NCBI GenBank assembly: GCA_964501925.1
Contig: CAZCTM010000019.1
Span: 1 to 40,585, forward strand
Source of the DNA: CAYLYU01 sp964501925
GTDB lineage: Bacteria > Pseudomonadota > Zetaproteobacteria > Mariprofundales > Mariprofundaceae
Direction of reading: 5' to 3'
DNA length: 40,585 nucleotides
In this document: positions 7,732-15,246 of the stretch, piece after piece
How the letters are laid out: each line of letters opens with the position of its first letter
Numbering within the stretch: position 1 is the first letter of the stretch
Translations under genes and position numbers: made by a program
Notes under the pieces: generated by a model
Told to the model about the DNA's origin: nothing
The model's input: the letters and a program-made list of their open reading frames with translations, nothing else
Database searches by the model: none

Positions 7732-8606
7732 GGAAGGTTTTGCGTACCGTCCTGCAAGCGGATGGCAAGCTCATATACCCTGTCCCTTGAGACACCCAGC
7801 CTGCGAGCGACCTCCCTGGCGCGTGCCGGCGGAGGAAGTTTGCGCAATTCATTCGCTTCCAGGCACGTGAAGATCTCCTCGTCGCTGACTTCCCGTTCTT
7901 CCGGGCACGCTGGTCCAATAAGCAGGACAATCTCTCCCAGGATTTTTTCCGCCTGAAAATGGGCAAGCACCTCGTCGATGTGTCCATCAACAAACTCTTC
8001 ATGCAGCTTGGTCAGTTCTCTGGCAACACAGATCCTTCGGGGGGGAGGGCAATAGGGTTTCAGTGATTCGAGGGTCTTTAGCAGTCTTTTCGGAGACTCG
8101 AGCACTATCTGGGTGGATCGGGCACTGCCGATAATCTCCAGGATTTCATCTCTGCTGCGGCCGCTTTTTGGCATAAACCCGAGGAAACAGTGCCGGTCTG
8201 TGGGCAGACCACTTGCACAAAGCGCGGCGATAATGCTGCACGGCCCCGGTATGGGCACGATGGAAATGTGTTGCTCCCTGAGCAGGGAGATCAGGCTGTA
8301 GCCCGGGTCACTGATCAATGGGGTGCCTGCGTCGGAAATCAGGGCGATATTCAGCCCATTCAGAAGTTTCGCAAGAATGCGTTGGCTTGCCTTCTTTTCG
8401 TTGTGCTCATGATAGGCAAACATGGGGGTGGTAATTCCGTAATGCTGGAGCAAACGCCGGCTGTGCCGTGTGTCTTCGGCAGCAATCAGGTCCACGGACT
8501 TGAGGGTCTGAACCGCACGAATGGTCATATCATCCAGATTGCCAATCGGGGTGGCGACGATGAACAGTTGGCCAAGTCCGGCCTTCTGATTATGCTCCGC
8601 ATTCAT
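7728..8606 (-). CDS. rsmI: 16S rRNA (cytidine1402-2'-O)-methyltransferase RsmI
   Basis: A 292-residue SAM-dependent methyltransferase of the tetrapyrrole-methylase fold that 2'-O-methylates C1402 in the decoding centre of 16S rRNA. Conserved segments are VATPIGNLDDMTIRA at the N-terminus, AEDTRHSRRLLQHYGI, ISDAGTPLISDPGY and PGPCSIIAAL. The C-terminal helix-turn-helix-like extension ARRLGVSRDRVYELA is usual in the family. Its ATG shares two bases with the ATG of the divergent lpoA, so its promoter must lie inside lpoA. It heads the six-gene minus-strand operon. Confidence 0.95.
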   Translation of the reverse strand: MNAEHNQKAGLGQLFIVATPIGNLDDMTIRAVQTLKSVDLIAAEDTRHSRRLLQHYGITTPMFAYHEHNEKKASQRILAKLLNGLNIALISDAGTPLISDPGYSLISLLREQHISIVPIPGPCSIIAALCASGLPTDRHCFLGFMPKSGRSRDEILEIIGSARSTQIVLESPKRLLKTLESLKPYCPPPRRICVARELTKLHEEFVDGHIDEVLAHFQAEKILGEIVLLIGPACPEEREVSDEEIFTCLEANELRKLPPPARAREVARRLGVSRDRVYELAIRLQDGTQNLP

Positions 8607-10527
8607 GACATCAAGACGTTATCCTGCCTGGTTGCTGGCTGCAATGGTCATCCTGTATCCGCTGGCCCTGGTGCTTGGCGGTTGCGCCGCCGGGCCAAAG
8701 AAGGTGACGGCACCCGAGGTCACCGAGACAGCCGTTCGTTTCGCACCTGAGCCCCGGATTTCCAGACAGATCTCCGAGTTCATGCAGCTTGCGGAGGTTC
8801 AGGGCCAGGTGGATCAGGCCCTGCAAGGGCTGTTGTCCCTTGAGCTGGATTCTCCTCCCCCGCTGGCTGAGGAGGCTGCCTATCGTCGTGCCCAGCTGAT
8901 GCTGCGACACAATTATCTGGAAGGTGTCAATCTGGCACTTGAACTCCTTGCACGGTATCCGGACCATGCCCTTGCCCCTTACGCGCATCTTTGGCTGGCC
9001 GAATGGGGCAGTCGCCATGGTGATATGGCGATGGTTCGGCGTCACACACTCGCCACACTCAAACATCCTCGCCTGACAAAAAAGGCCGCCGAAGAAGCCG
9101 TGGCGCTTGGTCTGGATGCGGCACGCCAGGCCCCAGAATGGGAGGCGGTCCAATGGTTGTTTGCGGCGGCAAGCGTGAATCCGGAGCATGCCAGTGACTG
9201 GTTGCGAGCGGCGGCCGAACGTTCTTCCATGTCAAGCATTCGCAGACTCCAGACGATGGGCATGCTGGGCACAGAGACGGGCAGGCGGTTTTTGCAATAT
9301 GCGGCCCGCTACAGGCTGGTCACCGGTAACATGGAGGATGTTCAGACCATCCTGGATGTCCTGGCCGTGGAGGCACCCGGCTCACCGGAATACCTGAGGG
9401 TTCGAGACTGGTCTGAGGGCATTGCCCGGGAAACCTCCCTGGGCGTGCTGTTGCCACTCAGTGGTCCCTATGCGCGCTATGGAGAACAGGCCCTTCGGGG
9501 CATTCGCCTGGCGCTTGCCTCAATCAGTGAGGGCAGGGGGATCACCCTCCATGTTGAGGATACAGCAAGTGGCGGAGAGGGGTGCCGGAGCGCATACCGT
9601 CACCTCGTCGATCAGGGTGTTGAGGTTGTTCTTGGACCCCTCACGGGGGAATGTGTCAAGGATCTGATCCCCGTTGTCTCATCATCAACCCCCGTCATGG
9701 CGTTAACAAGCAGGGTGGAACTGGCCAGGGAATCAGACGCGCTGTTTGTGCATACGCTTTCACCGATCATGCAGGCCCGGTTCATGGCGGAGTATGCGTT
9801 TCAACAGGGGGCAAGAAAGCTGGTTCTGGTGCACTCGACGGGAAAGTCCAGCCGGAATGAAGCAGCGTCCTTTAAGGAGAGGTTTGAGGAACAGGGTGGT
9901 GAAATTGTTTACCAGCTGGAGCTGTCGAACGGCCACATCGATTACCGGGACTCACTGATAAACCTGCGGCGGATGACCGATGATGAGGCCCTGCTCGCAT
10001 CACTGGATGAAGAGAAGGCCCTCTTTGGGGATGAGGAAGATGAAATCCGCCTGCCGGTCAACTTTGACAGCATGTATCTGGCACTTCCGGGCAGGACCGT
10101 GGCCCTGCTTGCCGGCCAGCTGGTGTATCTGGATATAAGTCATGTCCATCTCTACGGCAGCAGTCGCTGGCGGGACGGATATCTTCTTTCAGACCGTGGA
10201 AGATACATGTCAGAAGCCAGGTTCTCCGACATCGCGTTTCCGCAAGATCACTCGCCGGAGATAAGGGGGCTGCTTCAGAGCTATCGTGAGGTCTGGGGAG
10301 AGGAAACACCCAGCAGGCTTGTGGGTCTGGCCTATGATTCCACCCTCATTGTGGCCATGGTGACAAGTCGGCTTGGCCTGCATGGATTCGGTATCCTGAG
10401 GGGTCTGAAGGACGAGACCGGCTTTCCCGGTGTGACGGGACACGTCCTGTTCGACGATGATGGTATTGGTCACAAGCTTTTTGAGGTATTTACCATCAAG
10501 CGGGGGAAAATCGTACCCGCGGGTTGA
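8605..10527 (+). CDS. lpoA: penicillin-binding protein activator LpoA
   Basis: A 640-residue outer-membrane lipoprotein that activates the glycan- and peptide-making synthase PBP1A from the outer membrane. The signal ends at lipobox LGGC (Cys27). An N-terminal helical TPR-like half (about 55-260) is followed by a type-1 periplasmic-binding-protein-like half (about 270-640), beginning SLGVLLPLSGPYARYGEQALRG, a typical opening of that fold. Length and layout match gammaproteobacterial LpoA. The gene is divergent from rsmI with overlapping start codons, as in E. coli (yraL/yraM), and its TGA is immediately followed by the stop codon of mrcA, its predicted partner, on the other strand. Confidence 0.92.
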   Translation: MTSRRYPAWLLAAMVILYPLALVLGGCAAGPKKVTAPEVTETAVRFAPEPRISRQISEFMQLAEVQGQVDQALQGLLSLELDSPPPLAEEAAYRRAQLMLRHNYLEGVNLALELLARYPDHALAPYAHLWLAEWGSRHGDMAMVRRHTLATLKHPRLTKKAAEEAVALGLDAARQAPEWEAVQWLFAAASVNPEHASDWLRAAAERSSMSSIRRLQTMGMLGTETGRRFLQYAARYRLVTGNMEDVQTILDVLAVEAPGSPEYLRVRDWSEGIARETSLGVLLPLSGPYARYGEQALRGIRLALASISEGRGITLHVEDTASGGEGCRSAYRHLVDQGVEVVLGPLTGECVKDLIPVVSSSTPVMALTSRVELARESDALFVHTLSPIMQARFMAEYAFQQGARKLVLVHSTGKSSRNEAASFKERFEEQGGEIVYQLELSNGHIDYRDSLINLRRMTDDEALLASLDEEKALFGDEEDEIRLPVNFDSMYLALPGRTVALLAGQLVYLDISHVHLYGSSRWRDGYLLSDRGRYMSEARFSDIAFPQDHSPEIRGLLQSYREVWGEETPSRLVGLAYDSTLIVAMVTSRLGLHGFGILRGLKDETGFPGVTGHVLFDDDGIGHKLFEVFTIKRGKIVPAG

Positions 10528-12879
10528 TCAAAGCCCGAGATCGAAGAAGTCCCTGTTCCTGTCTTCAGCTGCAGGCACCTTTTCCTGATCCGATGTTGCC
10601 TCCTCGACGGGTTCCGTACCGCTTCTGAACGCCTCCAGGAAGGGGTTCTTAGTTGATGCCGATGCCAGTTTCCCGGTTTTCCGGTCGATCATGACCCACT
10701 CAATTCCCTCGGGTGGCAGGAAATCTTCCTTGGGTTTGTCCTTATGGATGGCGGTCATGGCACTCAGCCAGATGGGAAGGGCGGCCCTGGAGCCGGTTTC
10801 ACGTCTGCCCATGGAGGATGGTTTGTCACGTCCTACCCATACGCCGGTGATGACCTGGGGGGTAAAACCAACAAACCAGGCGTCGACCTGATCATTGGTT
10901 GTCCCCGTTTTGCCGGCTGCAGGCCTTCCCAGTTGCCGTGCCCGCACCCCCGTACCCCGTTCGATCACGCCTCGCAACATGTTTGTCGTTAAAAAGCTGC
11001 TGACGGGATCAAGTGTCTGTTCCGAAGGCTGCATGCCGGGTCCAACACCAAGAACAGGATCTGCATGGCATACCTGGCAACGATTTCCTGCAACGGAGCG
11101 GTGCAGGGTCCTGCCATTTCTGTCCTGAACCTGCTGAACCCAGACGGGTTGCCAGCGACGACCATGATCGGCGATGACGGCATAGGATTCCGTAAGCTCC
11201 TTGAGCGTGACCTCGGTACTTCCCAGGGCCAGCGCCAGCTGGGATGGAAACTCACGCTTGAACTGGTAGCTGTCCAGGGCGTGGAGAAAGCGGGAAATGC
11301 CGATGTCTTGCAGCAGTTTGATTGAAGCCAGGTTGCGTGAATGTTCCAGCGCATCCCGCAGGGTTACGGGGCCCGCAAAACGGTTGTGATAGTTTTCAGG
11401 GCGCCAGAATTCATCCCGGACCTGATTCTCGAAAACGAGGGGCGTGTCCATGATGATCGTGGCAGGCGTAAATCCCATGTCCATGGCGGTGGCATAGAGG
11501 AAGGGCTTGAATGCCGAGCCAGGCTGCCGCTGGGCCTGCATGACCCTGTCAAAATCCCCCATTTTGTAGTCGAAGCCACCCACTTCTGCGACAACCGTTC
11601 CATGTTTCAGATCAATGGCATACAGCGCCGCCTCGATGGAAGGCTTTTGGGTGAGCCGGACCCCGCCCTTACCGTTACCCTGCAGCCATATCTGATCTCC
11701 CACCTCCCACTTTCTCGATGACGGGGGGATCTGCTTATCCCACTGCCATTTCGGCCTGGGAAGCCGCCATGTCTGAATGCCGTCATTGACCAGCAGCGAA
11801 CCATTTCTGAAGACCTTTTCGATCAGTGCCGGGAAAAGGGCATCCGGGCGGGTGGGATCCTCCCCCCTTGTCTTGGCCCACCGAGCAAGGATCTCCTCCC
11901 ACTGTTCAGGACCATAGTGATTCTCGGGCCCCCGGTAGAACTGGCGCTGTTCGATCTCCAGAACCCCTTTCCTTACCGAGCGTATGGCAGCCATCTGGTC
12001 GCTGGCCCTGTAGGGGACAATGATGGTCAATCCCTGCCGTCGCAGGGTCTGGGCGCCAAAACGCCTGGCCAGTTGCTGGAAGACGGTGTTGGCATAGGCG
12101 TTCACAAGCTCGGGTTTCGGCAGGGGGGAGATATGCAGTGGTTCGGCCTTTGCTTTCTCAACCTCATCTTCACTGGCGAAACCACTGTCCGCGATCATGG
12201 TGAGCACCGTGTTTCGCCGCTGCAGGGCAAGCTCAGGGTTGACATGGGGGGCATATTTGCCGGGTGCTTTTGGCAGGCCTGCCAGCATGGCGCATTCCGC
12301 CAGGGTCAGCTCATCCACCCGTTTATGGAAATAGCGCCAGGCGGCCGAGGCTACACCGTAGGCGCCACGGCCGAGATAGATGTGATTGAGATAAAGGTAA
12401 AGGATCTCATCCTTGTTAAAGTCGCGTTCAATGCGGTAGGCCAGAATGATTTCCCTTATTTTACGGGCATAGGATCGTTCCGAGCTCAGCAGGAAGTTTT
12501 TTGCCACTTGCTGGGTGATCGTGCTCCCCCCCTGAACCGGATGGCCTGCCTTCAGGTTTGCAATGGCTGCTGACATGATACGGATCGGATTGATGCCGGG
12601 GTGACTGTAGAAATGCGCGTCTTCGGCAGCCAGGAAGGCATTAATCAGACGCTTGGGCATCTTGTCCAGGGGCAGGAGAATCCTGTGCTCCTCAGCATAT
12701 TCGGCGATAAGCTCACCCCTTGTATTGAACACACGAGTGGTCAGAGCCGGCTGATAGCTTGCCAGGTCGTTCAGTTTCGGCAGACCATTGGCAAAAAATA
12801 GATAGGTTCCGGTGACAAGAGTCACTGCTACAATGGCTGCACCTATGGTTATGTTCAATATGATACGGGGAGCACGCAT
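10528..12879 (-). CDS. mrcA: penicillin-binding protein 1A (class A bifunctional synthase)
   Basis: A 783-residue inner-membrane murein synthase. A single N-terminal membrane segment (about 7-30) precedes the GT51 glycosyltransferase domain with EDAHFYSHPG (Glu86) and GGSTITQQVAKN. An inserted OB-like region (about 310-410) is typical of PBP1A. The transpeptidase has all three motifs: SAFK with Ser455/Lys458, SRN at 514-516 and KTGT at 657-660. Between SRN and KTG it carries CQVCH (601-605). It is tail-to-tail with lpoA with zero bases between, and head-to-head with the minor-pilin genes. In pseudomonads ponA is divergent from pilM, so this is the same locus with the minor-pilin genes inserted. 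Confidence 0.96.
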   Translation of the reverse strand: MRAPRIILNITIGAAIVAVTLVTGTYLFFANGLPKLNDLASYQPALTTRVFNTRGELIAEYAEEHRILLPLDKMPKRLINAFLAAEDAHFYSHPGINPIRIMSAAIANLKAGHPVQGGSTITQQVAKNFLLSSERSYARKIREIILAYRIERDFNKDEILYLYLNHIYLGRGAYGVASAAWRYFHKRVDELTLAECAMLAGLPKAPGKYAPHVNPELALQRRNTVLTMIADSGFASEDEVEKAKAEPLHISPLPKPELVNAYANTVFQQLARRFGAQTLRRQGLTIIVPYRASDQMAAIRSVRKGVLEIEQRQFYRGPENHYGPEQWEEILARWAKTRGEDPTRPDALFPALIEKVFRNGSLLVNDGIQTWRLPRPKWQWDKQIPPSSRKWEVGDQIWLQGNGKGGVRLTQKPSIEAALYAIDLKHGTVVAEVGGFDYKMGDFDRVMQAQRQPGSAFKPFLYATAMDMGFTPATIIMDTPLVFENQVRDEFWRPENYHNRFAGPVTLRDALEHSRNLASIKLLQDIGISRFLHALDSYQFKREFPSQLALALGSTEVTLKELTESYAVIADHGRRWQPVWVQQVQDRNGRTLHRSVAGNRCQVCHADPVLGVGPGMQPSEQTLDPVSSFLTTNMLRGVIERGTGVRARQLGRPAAGKTGTTNDQVDAWFVGFTPQVITGVWVGRDKPSSMGRRETGSRAALPIWLSAMTAIHKDKPKEDFLPPEGIEWVMIDRKTGKLASASTKNPFLEAFRSGTEPVEEATSDQEKVPAAEDRNRDFFDLGL

Positions 12880-13408
12880 TTATTTTAGTCTATGGTCTGG
12901 ACGGGTCGGACTGCAAGCGCGGCAAGGCGGCTTTACCCTGATCGAGTTGGTGGCTGCTCTCGGCATTCTGATCATCCTGATATCGATTGCCGGAGCCTAC
13001 TACACACGCTGGCGGGAGGATACACGTGTTGATTCTGCCAAAGAGGAGATTGTCAGCATTTTGCAACAGGCCCGGCTGCGGGCCCTCTCCCAGCGTACCG
13101 ATCAAAGGGTCATTTTTGACTACACTAACGATACAGTTCGTTTTGATTTCAATGGTGATGGCGTGATTCAGCCCGTTGTTGAGGATAAGCAGTTTCCCGG
13201 CGTGGATCTGCAGGATTATATCTGCGGAAATTGTGCCCCAGGCGCAAACAATACGGAGACAGCCATCTTCACAAGCCGTGGAACAGCGGGAAACCTGACC
13301 GTCAGGATCAGTTCAGCCAGTGCCGACAAGGTGTTTTATATCGTGCTGAACAGCGTGACCGGGCGTGTCGGTATCCGACGAACATGTTCCGGCGGTCAGT
13401 GCCGATGA
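12860..13408 (+). CDS. fimT: minor pilin FimT/GspH-like
   Basis: A type IV minor pseudopilin of about 180 residues. The prepilin peptidase site is RQGG|FTLIELVAALGIL with Glu at +5, followed by one hydrophobic helix; the rest matches GspH/FimT (helix with AKEEIVSILQQARLRALSQ). The globular domain has DFNGDG, a calcium-loop-like turn, and cysteines in CGNC and CSGGQC. The start is unclear: ATG 12860 lies inside the divergent mrcA gene, and CTG 12911 would give a short typical leader. Its stop overlaps the pilV ATG (ATGA). FimT-type pilins are thought to prime pilus assembly, and in some species bind DNA. Confidence 0.85.
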   Translation: MIRGARIYFSLWSGRVGLQARQGGFTLIELVAALGILIILISIAGAYYTRWREDTRVDSAKEEIVSILQQARLRALSQRTDQRVIFDYTNDTVRFDFNGDGVIQPVVEDKQFPGVDLQDYICGNCAPGANNTETAIFTSRGTAGNLTVRISSASADKVFYIVLNSVTGRVGIRRTCSGGQCR

Positions 13409-13809
13409 ATCAGAAGGGGTTTACCCTCGTGGAGCTGATGGTGGCGCTTATGATCGTGGCCGTGGGCATGCTTGCCATGGCCAACATGCTCATCGTAGGC
13501 GTGCGCGCCAATCAGATGAGCGAGCATCGTATTGATGCGGCGGGCATCGCACATTCCGTACTGGCAAGCATTTCCGCGCGTGCGGTTACGGCGGGTTACA
13601 CATCCGCACAAGCCCGCGCGGATGCAATCGCCCAGCTGGGCAAAAAGTCGCTTTTTCACCCCAGCCTTGGAGATCCGAATTTCCCGGACTTCCGGATATC
13701 GCCCGATCCGACAAAAACGGGGCCTGTTGATATCGTGGTGAGTCTCAACTGGATGGAGCACGGTGTTCAGAAAAACATCACCCTGCGCACCCGGGTGGTA
13801 GTACCATGA
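13405..13809 (+). CDS. pilV: minor pilin PilV
   Basis: A 134-residue minor pilin with prepilin cleavage site QKG|FTLVELMVALMIVAVGMLAMA, the long PilV-type first helix. Minor pilins FimT, PilV, PilW and PilX form the priming complex at the pilus tip. It overlaps fimT by 4 bases and pilW by 4 bases, so the set is translationally coupled. The order fimT-pilV-pilW-pilX is that of gammaproteobacterial minor-pilin operons. Confidence 0.88.
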   Translation: MNQKGFTLVELMVALMIVAVGMLAMANMLIVGVRANQMSEHRIDAAGIAHSVLASISARAVTAGYTSAQARADAIAQLGKKSLFHPSLGDPNFPDFRISPDPTKTGPVDIVVSLNWMEHGVQKNITLRTRVVVP

Positions 13810-14543
13810 TTCCCTCCCTGTCCGATTCCCGGCATGAGTCCGGCTTTACCCTTGTCGAACTTCTGGTTTCGATTGCCATTGCCCTGATCATTCTTGCAGG
13901 CCTGGTCATGAACTTCAGTTCCCAGAGCAACGAATACAGTTACCAGAATCGTCGCATCGATGCCGTGCAGGATATGGAATTTGCCATCAAGTTCATTGCC
14001 GAGGATCTGAGATCCGCCCTGGTCAGTACCACCACCCCGATATCAATCACAAACGATGCCCAGGGATATACCACGGATTTCAAGTTTCGGGTGTGGGATC
14101 AGGATCTGGACAGTTGGGGGAAGTCATCGGATAGCATCGCGACAAAGAAGAGTATGGCGCAGGCGGAGAATTACAGGGCCCTGAGGCACTACACCTACGA
14201 TCCGGCCAGCCAGGATTTGAACTACGATCGAAATGCCGTGAATGTCCCCAATGGGGATAATCCAAGCAGTATCCTTTCAAACGTGACGTATTTCCGGGTG
14301 TTTGAAGATTCGCCCGGTGTGATCCCTGCAGGTTTTCTCAATGCCCCCGCGGGCCTGCCGAAGCGTCTTGTGAATGACCCTGACGGGAAAGCGACCCAGG
14401 TGTCCGGCTACACGATCCTGATCGAGATCGCTGTTCAGGCAGGATACAAGGAGGGCAGATTTCAGGATGTCAAAGGGAATACCACCACGGATAAGCGGGT
14501 ATGGCGTTATGTTCAGGTTCATCCCATGAGCGTGGTTCAGTAA
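13806..14543 (+). CDS. pilW: minor pilin PilW
   Basis: A 245-residue minor pilin. The leader ends at ESG|FTLVELLVSIAIALIILAGL with Glu at +5, and the following helix ISRRID-like region (QNRRIDAVQDMEFAIKFIAEDLR) is a PilW signature. The larger globular domain is expected at the pilus tip with PilV and PilX. The start overlaps pilV by 4 bases (ATGA). pilX begins 4 bases after its stop. Confidence 0.88.
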   Translation: MIPSLSDSRHESGFTLVELLVSIAIALIILAGLVMNFSSQSNEYSYQNRRIDAVQDMEFAIKFIAEDLRSALVSTTTPISITNDAQGYTTDFKFRVWDQDLDSWGKSSDSIATKKSMAQAENYRALRHYTYDPASQDLNYDRNAVNVPNGDNPSSILSNVTYFRVFEDSPGVIPAGFLNAPAGLPKRLVNDPDGKATQVSGYTILIEIAVQAGYKEGRFQDVKGNTTTDKRVWRYVQVHPMSVVQ

Positions 14544-14547
14544 CGAT

Positions 14548-15231
14548 ATGGAGGCGGATGTGCGTGATGTGAGGCGGGGAGAGCAGGGGTTTGTGCTGGT
14601 GGCCGTGATCGTCCTGCTTGCCATTCTGACCATCTTCGGGGCGGGGGCGCTGCTCAAGTCCAACATCGAGCTAAAGGTGTCTGCAACTTCGGTGGAGTCC
14701 GAACAGGCCCTGGCGGCCGCCAACGCGGGTCTGAATGAAACCTTTGCCTACTGGTCCTTTGATACCCTTGGCAAGACGGAGCTGGCAGACATCACGCAGG
14801 CCGTCACCAGCGGGACAGCCAGTTCGGGCATCTATTTTGCCCAGGACAATGTGGACCAGACGGATTTCCCAACGCCGGCAGCAATGTCTGACCTGGGTGG
14901 CAGTCTGGCGGAAGTGGATACCTTTGTCAGGACGACAACCGGTATCCGTCTCTATGAAATTTCAGCCACGGGGATGAACACAATCTCCGGTAACAACTGG
15001 GGAATCGGAAACAATCCCCAGGTAGCCATCTGGGCCACGAGTTTTGTGAGCCAGACCGAACCGGCCTACCCCTATCAGACGCCAAATACCGCATCCTGCG
15101 AGAATTGCAGTATTGTGGTCTATGCCCTGGGCGCTTCCGGTCATGCCAGGAGATTGTTGCGCGAACACATGGCTGTGGTGCAGTCGGGATTTGGCTCCAG
15201 TCTGGGTTCGATCACCAATGCGTTTCAGTAA
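14548..15231 (+). CDS. pilX: minor pilin PilX-like
   Basis: A 227-residue protein with a PilX N-terminal domain: leader EQG|FVLVAVIVLLAILTIFGAGAL, lacking the +5 Glu as is usual for PilX, then SVESEQALAAANAGLNE, the conserved PilX segment. The C-terminal part has a CENC pair. PilX initiates assembly with PilV and PilW. It is followed 15 bases later, after GGGAGG, by the gene for a large exported protein that occupies the normal pilY1 slot. Confidence 0.85.
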   Translation: MEADVRDVRRGEQGFVLVAVIVLLAILTIFGAGALLKSNIELKVSATSVESEQALAAANAGLNETFAYWSFDTLGKTELADITQAVTSGTASSGIYFAQDNVDQTDFPTPAAMSDLGGSLAEVDTFVRTTTGIRLYEISATGMNTISGNNWGIGNNPQVAIWATSFVSQTEPAYPYQTPNTASCENCSIVVYALGASGHARRLLREHMAVVQSGFGSSLGSITNAFQ

Positions 15232-15246
15232 GGGAGGCCTGCCATC

